A DNA stretch of 64,000 nt from Paramecium tetraurelia (lineage: Eukaryota; Ciliophora; Oligohymenophorea; Peniculida; Parameciidae), in contig NW_001799177.1 in the NCBI RefSeq assembly GCF_000165425.1, forward strand, positions 696,347 through 760,346, written 5' to 3'. Shown here piece after piece: positions 37,301 to 48,725 of the stretch. Positions within the stretch are counted from its first letter, which is position 1, and each line of letters starts with the position of its first letter. The position numbers and the translations under genes are program-made. The notes below the pieces were generated by a model. The model worked only from the letters and a program-made list of their open reading frames with translations. It was not told the DNA's origin and made no database searches.

Positions 37301-37719
37301 ACTAAATAAAATTAGAGCAATCTCAAAAATTGCTAAAGCTTTTTAATACAAGGCCATAAAATGAAATTCAATAACATCTATCAAGTTTTGTTGATTTCCA
37401 AACCATTAAATATAATTGATAAATAAACACTCTTATATTAAGTATATTTTTCAATGTATTTATTATTGCCTAAATTAGATTGGTTGAGACTTTTCTGAAG
37501 AACAATATCACTTCAATTACAATATTGTTGTATAGTATTCTTCAATAATGTTTGACTAGCTAGGAAGATTTTATAAAATATTGTGGAAAGCAAGCTATCA
37601 ATATATTATTAAAAGCAATTCAGGATTTTGAAGAAAAATATCAGTAAGAATGTGGAAAAATTACCATATTATCAAATGCTGCATAATTTTGTTCCGAGTG
37701 TGAATTAATTTTTAAATGA
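34368..37719 (+). CDS. Multi-macrodomain pseudokinase protein
   Basis: About 1,050 residues from ATG 34368 (MLSLIQGDIIQQKADAIALP). Order: degenerate macrodomain 1 (residues about 1-180), a Gln/Asn-rich linker, a kinase-like fold at about 300-480, degenerate macrodomain 2 (about 490-690), a well-kept macrodomain 3 (VDAIVNVADP, GGICGAVFRAAG, KYIIHAVGPKYNP) and degenerate macrodomain 4. The kinase-like part keeps the C-lobe signature (PPEMLENQ, DSYSLGIIF, RPLIDDIF) but has no HRD or DFG motif. Macrodomains bind ADP-ribose or remove it from proteins. Introns: near 34673 (29 nt), 35593 (25 nt), 36275 (25 nt), 36524-36547 (24 nt, GTAAATGAA start), 36904 and 37455. The 36524 intron holds an in-frame TGA; without splicing it the locus would look like two genes. 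Stop TGA 37717-37719. Confidence 0.75.
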
Positions 37720-37883
37720 ATTAATAATAAATTCAATTTTCTTAATACTTCTTGAAATAAAATTTCAATTAAATATACTTGATTATAATTAATGAGTGAT
37801 AGCTCCTCCATTATTTAAATTTGATTCTCGAAATAAATTTGAATAAATAGTGATTAAACACATATAATCATAAAATATACCTT

Positions 37884-38190
37884 TCATATATCTTTAATTT
37901 CATCTGGATCATTATTAGCATAGTAGGTGTCCCAAAAACCCAAAAGGCAGTAATTTTTACAATTGAATACAAAAAGTTTACTTTAATATAGAGTCGTTTT
38001 CTATAACCGATTATTAAATGCGACATCCAAAATAATTTTTAAGGAAGCTAAAAATTCTTTTTGAAAACTAACAATTTCAAAATATTGAATGCGATTTAAA
38101 TAAATAAAAAATTATCCTAGAGTAACAAAAATGAAAATATGAATTTATAGGTTTAAATAGTTTTCAAATAAAAAAAATATTTTAAAAAAA
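37884..38190 (-). CDS. Possible membrane-protein fragment, no start codon found
   Basis: The minus strand has an uninterrupted frame with a hydrophobic helix (IHIFIFVTLGQFFIY), then VSFQKEFLASLKIILDVAF, NCKNYCLLGFWDTYYAN and DPDEIKDI before TGA 37884-37886. The sequence reads as real coding DNA, but no ATG lies at a sensible distance upstream and it runs into the region ahead of the kinase gene. It may be the 3' remnant of a decayed gene or the last exon of one whose start I could not assign. Confidence 0.35.
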
Positions 38191-38382
38191 ATAATCACGA
38201 AACCAGACTCAAATCCTAATAATTAGTTGTAAGTATATTTAGAAGCAATAACTAAATAATAAATTACTTAATAAAACTTGAATTTTCAAGAAACTTCTTA
38301 ATATTAAAAATATCTAACGAACTTTTTTGTTATTAGAGGATATGTTATTACTATTTAATAATTAAATTTACAATTCGAGAGA

Positions 38383-39641
38383 ATGTGTATAACTTAATTG
38401 TATAATTTAGAATGCTCTTAAACTTAATCTAAAGCTTTATCTCATCCCTTTTCAATCATTGAGACCTCAACAATCAGAGTAACTAAAAATGATATAGAAA
38501 TTTAAGATGTATACTACAAATTTTTATATTATTTAGAACAACATTAATAAGATGTTGACTCTTAACATTGATGACATCAAATTTATGACATGGATAAAGC
38601 AGTATTATACAATTTTATAATATAGTGAAAATATCTATGAGGTTACCTTTCAAAAAAAACAAAACTTTAAAGAAGATAAATTCATTTTTGATATCTACCA
38701 TGGGAAATTAGGATACTAAGCCCTTATTACTAGGATTGCATAACCCAATTTTGACGATAACTATGAAAGGATTGAAACTATCAAACGAATATAAAATGGA
38801 GAGGTATTTAAAAAACAAATATTTCGAGATTATGAAATGTCGTAGACGAGAGAATAATGAAATTTTTGTTGCAAAAGTTCAATAGAATAACCATTTTCTC
38901 ATAGAAAGAGAGCTAAATATTAATTTACTTCTCGCTGTAAATCGACATGAAAATGTAGCGAGTATGGTTGAATATTATTTTGAGGATGACAAAATAATAC
39001 TTATTTATCCATATTTCTCAGGGGGCACCTTAAACTAACTTATTAGTGCTAATGCTAACAATATAAGCCAGCTCAAAGTAAAGTCAATCATGAAAAAAAT
39101 TTTATCTGGGTTGAATCACATCCATAGTTTAGGCATCATACATAGAGATATAAAAATGGATAATATAATGTTAGAAGAAATTGATGATCATAAATGTGTT
39201 AAAATCATTGATTTTGGATTTTCAGCATTCAAAGATAATTTGAATTATTTATCTGAGAAATGTGGCACAATTGGGTACTTTCCTCCTGAGATTATTAATG
39301 GGTAGTTTTACAATGAGAAATGCGATATATATAGCTTAGCATAAGTTTTTCATACACTTTTAACAGGAAATCCAATGTTTGATAGAAATATGAACAGATA
39401 ATAAATTATTAGATTATCTAAAAATAATTTATTCAAGATTGATTATAGAAATATCAAAGAGGTCAAGGCCTAATAACTATTATTTAAAATGCTTGACTTT
39501 TAAGAAAAAAGATATGATGTAAAACAATGTTTAGAGCATTCCTATTTTTCGAAAGCAGTAAATTTGGATTTAAAGTATTTATTTTTATTCATCTATAGAA
39601 TTAAAAATGTAGAAACCTTGAAGTTCAAATCTCCTTTCTGA
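38383..39641 (+). CDS. Serine/threonine protein kinase
   Basis: Catalytic elements: Lys in EIFVAKVQ, HRDIKMDN catalytic loop, IDFGFS magnesium loop, GTIGYFPPEI (APE equivalent) and NEKCDIYSLAQ in the F helix, with a short C-lobe ending FKSPF and TGA 39639-39641. The usual G-x-G-x-x-G loop before the Lys is not evident (IQNGEIMKCRRR), so nucleotide binding may be atypical. The kinase domain needs an intron at 38804-38828 ending GAG. The start is uncertain: ATG 38552 opens one frame (MLTLNIDDIKFMTWIKQYY), while ATG 38383 opens a coding-like N-terminal exon (HPFSIIETSTIRVTKND) that I could not join without an unusual intron. Lies 0.8 kb downstream of the macrodomain/pseudokinase gene. Confidence 0.78.
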
Positions 39642-40074
39642 TATCCTGCTATGAATATTATATATTTATTAGTTGTTTAAATTGTAGACTTGATAAAATT
39701 TTCTTTATAATATTATAGTAAATAATTAACACAAATTTCACAAATTTAAAATTAATCAATTCTTTAAAATATATTAATTAATATAATATATAATTAAGAA
39801 TCTAGTATGGTAAATAGCAAATAATATGTGGATGCCGTTTTTGTTTTACTGTATATTTTCAATAATTAATTTAGATTTTTCTTAGTATTTGATTATTTCA
39901 TTCACTTGAGTAAATATAAATTTATATAGGGAAGCATTTTTGGTCAAAGAGTATCACTTGGATTTTTGGTATTTATATTAAGGTAATTTATATCTTAAAC
40001 ACAAGGTTCTTTTTGATAATTAACCTATTTAAATACTTGGAATATCATAATATATATATTTTTTATTTTAATAT
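39642..40074. other. Intergenic, A+T-rich
   Basis: About 430 bases between the convergent stop codons of the kinase and syntaxin genes. Homopolymer-like A/T runs and (TA) stretches; no protein-like frame or RNA-gene motif noticed. Confidence 0.5.
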
Positions 40075-40881
40075 TCATAATAATGTATGTTTAATTACAA
40101 ATAAAAATGCTATAAAAATATTTAACCCAACTAAAACACAAATGCACTTCTAAGCTCTGTCGCTAGTTTCCTGTTTTGTGTTAGCTTAGACTAATTATTA
40201 TTTTCCTTTCTAAATTCTTGTGAAAGTTTGATCGATATTAAAATCAATACGATCCAATAAAGTTCCTTGTTCTATAACCAATCGATTCATTTCTATAAAT
40301 AATTCATTCATTTTTTTCAATTTCTCTCCTAATGACTTGATTCTATCGTTTCTATCAAGAATTAAAGTTTCAATATATTCCTATTCAAAATCAACTTTAA
40401 AGTTTTATGCTGGTCTTTCTAATTGCACTTGCCTCATCATTTAATTTTAATAGCTTCTTAATTATGGTGTAACTTCTTTTAAGGATATACCCAAACACAT
40501 TTTAGCATTTTATTTGATTTTATATTCGAGATCATTTTCACAATCGTCTGTTTCCATAATTTGTAAATTCTCTTCAATATCCCTAATCATCTACTATACT
40601 CAGATTTTAACCTGTAATGCTTAATCAAGTTTCCCTTGTACTAATTATTCATTGAATTGTGCTTTTGGCCCAACATCCTTTGAAGTCTTTAACCTTTCAA
40701 TTTCCTAATTTAAAATTCCAACTTTCTATATAGTATCCCTAGTTTCCTCCATTTTGTCAACCCATTTAGGTGGAAGTTAGTAGATCCTTCGACTACTATT
40801 TAGATCTGGTGATTTGTATTTCTATTTCTTCAATTATAACTCCTTGGTTCTATTCTTAATATAACCTATTGATCTTTGCAT
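40075..40881 (-). CDS. STX16: Syntaxin-16/Tlg2-like Qa-SNARE
   Basis: Membrane-fusion SNARE of the trans-Golgi/endosome. About 260 residues from ATG 40881. The leader contains the family signature LPPKWVDKMEE near residue 40, followed by a three-helix Habc-like region and, near residue 170, the linker FEQEYIETLILDRNDRI. The SNARE helix has the central Gln of Qa-SNAREs in LVIEQGTLLDRIDFNID, and a C-terminal anchor CICVLVGLNIFIAFLFV ends at TGA 40075-40077. One short intron near 40605. The PPxWVD leader plus EQGTLLDRID identify the syntaxin-16 class rather than plasma-membrane syntaxins. Confidence 0.88.
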
Positions 40882-40968
40882 AATTTCAAATTACCAATAT
40901 AATAATAATCATTTATTATGAAAAATAAAGCCAACTCTTAAATCCCATTTCCAGTAGCCTATAATAAA

Positions 40969-42502
40969 ATGAACCATTTCCAATTACCATTGCTAGGGAA
41001 GAAGAAAAGAAAGGCTCATACAAAAAACCCCTTCAAAACAAAAATCTATTACATTCCTGATGACACTGTTATGAGAGTGAAATGTCTAGACGGGTTCTTG
41101 ATGATCAACGTAACCAATAATGATAATCCTCATGAAATTATCAGAGCAAATTTATCAAGTTTAGTATTGGCATAACTTATTTAGGACTCCGTATATAAAG
41201 CAGTAAACCTGAAGACTTTCAATATTTTCTAAATCTACAAGATTTGGATGTTTCTGAGAATTCATTATAATTGGAAGATTTAACCTCATTCCCAGCATTG
41301 AAAAATTTAAAGATTTGTGCTAACAACATTAGAAATATTGAAATCACTCACAAGAATACATTTGAGTCACTGTAACATCTTGATTTATCATTTAACTATT
41401 TAAATAAGGAAGCCATAAGTTCATTAAAAAATATTACAGAATTAAAGGAACTTTATTTAGTTAGAAATGAATTACTTGAATTGCCAATCGATATGGCAGA
41501 GTTTACAAAGTTAGAATTGTTAGACATAAGTGATAATGCATTTTAATCCAATTAGACTGCTTCAGTCTTATGGGAAGTCTTAGGCTAGATACCTGAACTT
41601 AAAACACTTAATATAAGTAAGAATTTCTTAAGGGGAATTCATACTGAAAGGCTGGTTGTTGGATATTTCAATAAATTAGAAACTTTAGATTTCTCCTATA
41701 ATATTGCTGAAAACTAACATAACTTAATATGTGCTCGTAATTTTACTAATCTCAAGAAAATTATTATTACTGGAAATCCATTTGGAATTACTAGAGATCA
41801 TCAAGGTCTAGAAATGGAAATTCATGCTAGAACTGGAGGTATTTTAATAAATGAGGAGATTGAAAAATCCTATCTTAAGAAACCAAAGGTTAAGAGACCT
41901 CCCTGTAAATTTGAATAATTAAAGAGAGTTGAAAATGATATTCTAAAATTGCCAGTTATTGAATAATCTAAAGATGGACTCTTATTAAATAATGAGGAGG
42001 AATAATCTCAAATTGATGAGAACTAGGAGGACAATATGTTTGTAACTGAAAATTAACAAATTAAATAACAATAATAAAAATTATAATAACAATATTAATT
42101 ATTAAGCAACAATTAAAAACCATCAACATATGAAGAATTCAAAAAATTAGCTTAAGAAATATTAGGTGATAGCAAAGAGTATGATTAAAATTAAAATTCA
42201 TCTGGTAGACCAGTATTAGACTTAACAAAAGCATATCAACAACTTAAAAGTGTTATCAATAAACCAGAAGTTGTGGATTATGAAGATTATAAAGAGCCTA
42301 ATTATATGAAACCTACAGCAAGTATTCCAAGATATAAATATTAATGTATTAAATATCCTTATTTCTAATAGAAGTGGATGATCCTGAAGACGAAAGCATT
42401 TAAAAAAGAACTGATAATAACAACCTCAATTCAGAAGAGAATGAAGATTTCAATCTTGAATTATTATAGCAAGGATAAAACTAAACACAAATTTAATAAT
42501 GA
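40969..42502 (+). CDS. Leucine-rich-repeat protein
   Basis: About 480 residues. ATG 40969 (MNHFQLPLLGKKKRKAHT) gives a basic leader; LRRs follow at about residues 80-260 (LQDLDVSENSLQLEDL, LQHLDLSFNYLNKEAI, LKELYLVRNELLELP, LKTLNISKNFL, LETLDFSYNIAENQ). The C-terminal half is Glu/Gln-rich and low in complexity (KQQQQKLQQQYQ). An intron of about 35 nt around 41110-41144 (ending CAG) joins the leader to the repeats, and a 26-nt one near 42341-42366 leads to an acidic end (VDDPEDESIQKRTDNNN) before TGA 42500-42502. The first intron is inferred because it is the only one restoring frame. No further domain; function unknown. Confidence 0.72.
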
Positions 42503-42773
42503 CCAGATACCTGATTATTTGATATTTTTACAATTCAAATTATTAATTTCAATATCATTTAATATTAAATAAGTAAGAGTTCAATGTGCTAATTCTTAAA
42601 CAAAAATTATAAATAAATATCAATAGTTCTTTCATAATTAATACAATCTATTAGACAAATGCACACATTAAATCTTTAAAAGTATTCAATTTTTAAAAAC
42701 TTCTTATATAAAGATTGTAAGTCATCATATTATGTAAATTGTAATACAAAAAAATTAATAACATATTTTTAAT

Positions 42774-43375
42774 ATGCTTAATTATCTTATAAGGATGTAG
42801 AGATTTTCTGTCAAGATAATAAAAGAGAATATTGTCAAATTAGTAGATGTTGATGCTATTGTAAATGCGGCTAACTAAGAATTACTTCCTGGAGGTGGAG
42901 TTTGTGGTGCAATATTCTAAGCTGCGGGAAGAGAATTGGAGAGGGAATGCTAATAATATATTTAGCAATATGGAATTGTACCCACATCTAAATTAGCTGT
43001 TACAAGTAGCTGTTAACTAAAAAAAAATAACATAAAATATATCATTCATGCAGTTGGTCCAAAATACTTTTAGTCTTCGAGTCCAGAAGATGAATTGCAA
43101 ATCTGTGTAAACAATATGTATTTTGTTTCCATAAATATAAAACTAGTCTCAATTAATCATTCAATGTATTGGAATTGAAATCGGTTGCTATTCCAGCTAT
43201 TTCAAGTGGAATTTACGGGTTTCCAAAAGGGTTGTGTGCATAGATATTTAAGCTTGTTATTGAAGAATATCAAAAGGATACATCAAATAAATAGGGGGAG
43301 ATCATTTTATGCAATTTTGATTAAGAAACTACAACAATATTTCAAAAAGTATTCTAGTAATAAAACTCATTTTGA
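42774..43375 (+). CDS. Stand-alone macrodomain protein
   Basis: Single macrodomain of about 190 residues: VDAIVNAANQELLPGGGV (ADP-ribose-binding loop 1), CGAIFQAAGRELERECQQ, KYIIHAVGPKYF, and loop 2 SVAIPAISSGIYGFP. All expected loops are intact, so binding or hydrolysis of ADP-ribose is likely. The loop resembles MacroD-type enzymes, though that assignment is from pattern only. A 29-nt intron near 43117 is needed; the last strand and helix read EIILCNFDQETTTIFQKVF, and TGA is at 43373-43375. It shares the VDAIVN core with the macrodomain-pseudokinase gene 6 kb upstream, so the two are probably related by duplication. Confidence 0.85.
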
Positions 43376-43508
43376 TACCATCTATAATTATATGTGTTTA
43401 AATATTTTTATATAAATTTATTAATTTTAATGTCCTAGAATTTAAATCTAAGAGATAATGTCTATATCTTGAAATAATTGATTGTTAAATTAAAATATTA
43501 TTGTAAAG

Positions 43509-43715
43509 ATGATATTTTATAAAAAGGAGAAATTTTTATAAAATCTTAATGAATTAAACTTGAATTAAGAAGAAATCTATGATTTCTAATAATAATCTTC
43601 TTTTTAAACAGGAAGAAATAATAAAACCCTTATTTCCAATAGTCTTTAAAAGTAAAAAGGTTAAAAATTCATGAAATAATTTGCTTCTAATTTTTTGAAT
43701 ATTTTTATTAATTGA
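43509..43715 (+). CDS. Short ORF, possible gene or trailing exon
   Basis: ATG 43509 opens MIFYKKEKFLQNLNELNLNQ, with a Gln-rich centre (EEIYDFQQQSSFQTGRNN) and end MKQFASNFLNIFIN before TGA 43713-43715. 68 residues, no domain. It could be a separate small gene or a later exon of the preceding macrodomain gene if that stop is spliced out. The antisense strand also reads partly protein-like here, so confidence is low. Confidence 0.3.
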
Positions 43716-44014
43716 TTAATCAACTTATGTTTTGTCTTAAAGTCTTTAATAATATTTTACAAATCACTATTAAACTCATCAAAGATTTCATTGTTCTAGG
43801 CTTAATTAGATTTAAAAATATAAATGGATAATAAATTCTAACAGATTTCTAAGATTGAGTTAATTTTCTATATTTATTACTATCAATAAATAAAAATCAT
43901 GATTTATGGAAAATAAATTTTGCACAATTAGAATTCTTCAAAATATTTGAAAATGAAATGGATGCTAATTTAAAATTAAATAATTAAATTAGTATAATTT
44001 GATAATTATTCAAA
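43716..44014. other. A+T-rich spacer
   Basis: About 300 bases ahead of the MGN-protein gene. Short Leu/Lys/Asn-rich frames occur on the minus strand (for example DLQNIIKDFKTKHKLINQLI) but without a start or a continuous frame; nothing firm. Confidence 0.35.
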
Positions 44015-45836
44015 ATGGGAAATAACTAATCTTAAAAGAACTAAACGAAATCTAAAAAGAAGGACCCTCTTCTTTTTTTGTTTGGGAATAACAAAAAGCA
44101 AATGTATTATGAGATAAAATTATTTTTTTAGTATTTTCTCTAAGTTATCATTGAAAACATTGTCTTTATTAACCAGTTTTTTGACGATTTAAGAGTACCA
44201 TAATATTTTGTTAACTTCAAAAGCAACCTACTAATTGTTTATACAGACATCAGGTTGTTTTCAAATAGAATGCTAAAGACTTTTAAATGTTAAGGGAGAT
44301 CTAATAATATCATAAAATTGGAAAAAAATCATCTAAAGCATTGTGTTCATTCCAATTAGAGGAATACCTTTTAGTGATGCAATAAAAAGTGTTCGACACC
44401 AAATAAAGCAAATTCCAATAATAATAGAACAAAAAGTTTATTATAGCGGATTTTAGAAAGCCATTCTATATTTTTAAAACAAATCAAATGATTAAAAGTT
44501 TTCATTTAATGAATATTAAGAATCCATAGAATTTGCCAATAAAAATTCAGATTTAATTTTGAAGCTTAGGCAAGGATTGGAAGTATATATATAATTACCA
44601 CAATTGTTGATGTAGATTTACAATTTGCATGATTATATAAAAATATATAGTCTTTATTTGGAAATCAAATTTTAAAAATGTAATCTGTAATAGTTTATTG
44701 AACTTTGGCATCATTATGCAGGATGGATAAGTATATTGGAATAAGAAACAGCACGTTTGATTGTTTAATTTAATAATATCATTGATGCTACTTTCCCTTA
44801 ATATAGATTACCCAACTATACAGTTAGATAATTTATGGTGAGTTAATGGTTGAAAAAATCAGATAGAGGAGAAATCATAGTTATGTTAAGAGAGGAATTT
44901 AGATTAAAAATGATTGAAAGCAGAAATAAAAATATTAAATTCCAAGAATTAAGAGACTATGTTTAATACTTAATTGACATTAGTACAAACTAAACAAATA
45001 TACATTAATACGGATATTATAATTTTGAATATTGTGAAGAATTAAATAAATTGGTTCAATTGGCAGTAGATTTGAGTCCTTTGTTGACAATCGATTATAA
45101 AACTGATGAAAATATGCTGATCTATATATTTGGTTAATACATCTACGATTATTACATATTTGAATTGTTATCCACTTTTAGAATTGAATAATTCAAATAA
45201 TAAATAAGAGAGCATTAGTAATCAAGTCAAAAAATGACTAAACTCGTAACTAAACATCTTGAAGATTTGTCACTCTCCAGTAATAATCTCTTTGAAAATT
45301 AAATATAGGGATTTAATTATCATATGTCTATGTAATATAATGTCTAATTTAAAATACGATCCTTGTTCAAATAAATATCTTATTTAGATGAAGATATTTG
45401 CTAAACTTCAGAGAATATTTAACCTGAGAGTTTAGAGATATCACAAATATCTTTTGCATCTACTAATTGTAGTTCAATTTTGTCAAGCATCAAAAATAAT
45501 GATTAGGCCTATCATTATGTCAAAAATTACTAATAAGAACTTTTTCATAATATTGAACTATTTTATCAAAAGGAACTTGCTATTAGTCAATATATACAGG
45601 ATGCTGAACCGAGAAATACTTTTATATACGATATTCCTGAATTAGGGTAGTATCTTGATTTGCAATTTACATAAATAATGGATTTATTTTAAAATAAGTA
45701 GTAACGATCAATTGCAAATCCGTAATCTGAAAAACGATTAACAATGTCGATTTTTAATTAATCAATGAATCAACAGTAAATTTGCACTAAGGAACTCTCC
45801 TAAGCTGAATAACTGTTGATCAATTTTCTTAAATGA
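44015..45836 (+). CDS. Putatively N-myristoylated hypothetical protein
   Basis: About 590 residues. ATG 44015 gives MGNNQSQKNQTKSKKKDP, an N-terminal Gly-Asn with a basic stretch that fits N-myristoylation and membrane attachment. From about residue 100 to the end the protein is a continuous, mixed helical sequence (KVYYSGFQKAILYFQ, LWHHYAGWISILEQE, YTVRQFMVSQWLKKSDRGE, LVQLAVDLSPLLTIDY, FIYDIPELGQYLDLQF) ending LLINFLK and TGA 45834-45836. Between 44150 and 44290 I see coding-like frames but could not place the intron(s) joining them, so that part of the model is uncertain. No family recognised. Confidence 0.65.
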
Positions 45837-45933
45837 TACTTTATTTTTGTAAAATAATATATAATTAGAATTATTTTTTATTCTTATATGCAATTGGGTG
45901 AAAGAACCTATAGATTATATAAAATGCTTTAAG

Positions 45934-46524
45934 TCAAAATAAATTGGTAGTGGACTCGTCTTTTGTTTACCAAGCATTTAATTCATTCCATTATTCAGAA
46001 TTTCTAACTCTTTGTTTCAACATTGGCGTATACCTTCGTACTAATGGCTAAGGAGTTGCTGCAGTGCTTCTATCAAACTTTTCTATAGCATCAGTAGGAT
46101 ATCTAAAATAACACTTTCTTAGCCCACTGGAGTGTCTAGGTTGATTTAGGAAGAAGGGATTTTTTTCACTTGAATTTACCATTCTTTATAACCCTGACAT
46201 ATTTAAAACATGAGATTCCTTTAATTCTTCTAAAATTAATTTTCCATGTTAATCTGTAAACATATCATGAGGGGATTATTATCTATTATCCTTAAAGATT
46301 CTTATTAGTTTCGATTTGAGAGATTGGATTTTAGTATGCATTTGATGCGTTTCTTTCAACTTGATAACTCTATTTTTAGTGTATGCCGAAAATAATGTTT
46401 CTTATGGCTGCAGATTGCTATACCGACTATGGATTTTATTAGATTTAGGTTCTTCACTGAAATTTAACTCGAAAATGTTTTGCTTTTTTAATCTGAAAGC
46501 TTTCTCTGGGGTTAGATTACGCAT
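45934..46524 (-). CDS. Hypothetical basic protein, 196 residues
   Basis: One intronless frame from ATG 46524 (MRNLTPEKAFRLKKQNIF) to TGA 45934-45936. Basic, with a coiled stretch (KETHQMHTKIQSLKSKL), an acidic patch near residue 95, and short motifs GLRKCYFRYPTDAIEKF and RRYTPMLKQRVRNSEQW. No membrane segment and no known domain. Codon usage and amino-acid mix look genuinely coding. Convergent with the MGN-protein gene, about 97 bp between stop codons. Confidence 0.65.
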
Positions 46525-46913
46525 TGAATAATTTTTAAATATAATAATATTTAATGTTCAAATCATTTCTTGATAATAACATTTAGTTCCCATAGTTATT
46601 AAATTTATTTTCTTTTTTAAATTTATGAATTCATTCTAAATTGTTAACATTTATATGTTAATAGAAATTAAATTGTTATTTGAGTTTAAATTATCTACCA
46701 GTTATATTTATTTGTTAAAGTTAATTTATTTTACATATAAATATTAAATCTATCATAAAATATCAATATAAGATATCAGTTTTAGCTAAATAAGTGTTTC
46801 TTTGATTAAGCTTTTGATGACGATTTTCTTATAAATTGATGTTACTCAATATATTTTAAAATTTTGTGCTGGAATTTATTCATAAAATATTAATTATTTT
46901 ATAAAATTCACAC
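46525..46913. promoter_or_regulatory. Divergent intergenic region, about 390 bp
   Basis: Very A+T-rich spacer between the start codons of the basic-protein gene and the Pumilio-like gene. This is large for this genome. No ORF and no RNA-gene signature; presumably holds both promoters. Confidence 0.4.
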
Positions 46914-48652
46914 ATGTCTTAGCCTTACGTCCCTTAGGAATTCAATAAAGAGGATGAAGAATTAAAATGTCATCCATCTTAGAGTGGGTCGACTGCAACT
47001 CCAACACTATTTGAGAATACTAATACAGCAAAAGCTTTTAGTACAGCGTTTTTTGAAGATCAACTACATTAAGAAGGTTATTATAATTCCATATATCTTA
47101 ATAGATGATCTATTTGATGAAATAAACTAATAATTAAACTAGGTGTTGATTAATGACACCTATAGACCTTCTCTTGTCTCAGCATTTTAAGCTGACATGT
47201 ATTATTGAACTGAAAATCTAATAGGTCATCCTACCTAAGTCACGAGAAGTTGACCAAAAATTCCAGAAAAATGTAATTGGAGTACTAAAATGCCAATTTA
47301 AAAGAAAAAGAATATGTATTCAATACATATGTAAGAGCTGATATAGAAAATATAAGTTTGGATAAGTATAGGCATTTTTTGCTTGAGAAAATACTAGAAG
47401 TTGGTATCTATTAATAAAAATACTTTAAGGTCCTCCTTCTCATAAAAATGTAATACTTGATAGAATATTTTAATCAATAAATAAGTTAATAAAAGATCTA
47501 TACGCTTGTAAAGTAATGTAAAAGGGATTAGAAATGATGATCTCACATCCTAATGATTCTCCTTATTAATTAGAGAATTACTTAAATTTCATCCACTCTG
47601 ATACACCTTAAATGAAAAAAATTTATGTGGACAAAATTGCAAATCAAATTATTCAAAAAAGTCTTGAAGTTTTGGAAGGGAATCATTTATATAAACTTCT
47701 TTAAGTGGTTTCAAAATACGTATTATAATAACACAATTCATAGGTTCTCAACAACAACAATGAAAAATTCGAATTATCAACAGATTAATATGGATGCTTA
47801 ATTGTGAATAAGATAATTGATATATATCCTAAATTATTCGATGCTTAAACAAAGACTTTATGCAATGAGATAATAACAAGAGCAATTGAAAATAGTTCTG
47901 GCCTGACTAGAAGATAATTTGCTAATTATATTATTTAATCAATATTGGAGAAAGGGTAAGAGGTTCATAAAAGATTGTTGATGGATCAGTATCTCATTAA
48001 AGATTTTATACCAATGTCTATGGATAAATACGGTAGCAATGTAGCAGAAAAAGCCATAGTTTATGGAGGTTCTTAATGGAGAACAAGGTTATGGGAAGAA
48101 GTAACAGTCTCAGAAAGGTAGTATCTATCCTTATGATTATAGTTCTTTTAAGAAATTGGTCAATGATTAGTTTGCAAATTATCCGATTCAAAGACTATTT
48201 GAATATTTAGATTAACCATTAAGACAGGAGTATTTGGCATTACTAAATAAATTTTCAGATAATAACTAATTAAATAATCATGGATAGATTGTGTTAAAGT
48301 TTGCATAAGCAAATTATAATGTTAAAAGATATACTTAAAAGATATTATAGACTGAAAAGAACAAGCAAATCAAAAATAGTTAGAAAAATTAAAATTAAAA
48401 ATCATAAACTAAAAATTAAAATTTAACTAATAATCCTCAAAATTAGTAATAAATTGACAATGGATTTAAATAAATGTAATAAGAATAGTTTTAAGTTATG
48501 ATGATGTAATAGATGATGTATTATTAATAATAATAACAGTTGTTATTGCAAAAACAGATGCCATAATTATATTATTAAGATTAAAATTATCTTCATTATG
48601 GAGCAATGAATTAAGAGTAATAAATGATGATGTTTCGTTGGTAATAATAATA

Positions 48653-48690
<38 letters not shown>

Positions 48691-48725
48691 TTAATCAAAA
48701 TATGAACTAAAAGAATGGATAATGA
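46914..48725 (+). CDS. Pumilio (PUF) repeat RNA-binding protein
   Basis: Post-transcriptional regulator that would bind 3' UTRs. After an N-terminal region (MSQPYVPQEFNKEDEELK) come PUF-type helical repeats: KYVLQQHNSQVLN, STDQYGCLIVNKIID, RQFANYIIQSILEKGQE, SMDKYGSNVAEKAI and DQFANYPIQRLFEYL; the YG-x-x-V and FANY-x-I-Q cores are the RNA-contacting helices. About 570 residues. The C-terminus is Gln/Asn/Met-rich, with a 14-codon TAA/TAG run at 48642-48683 read as polyglutamine. Introns include a 28-nt one near 47081 and a 25-nt one near 48119; an intron seems needed around 47140-47330 as well. Stop TGA 48723-48725. Fewer recognisable repeats than the canonical eight. Confidence 0.82.
48642..48683 (+). 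repeat. TAA/TAG trinucleotide run coding polyglutamine
   Basis: Fourteen consecutive glutamine codons (thirteen TAA, one TAG) inside the Pumilio-like gene, in frame. Under the standard code this would be a wall of stops. Confidence 0.9.
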
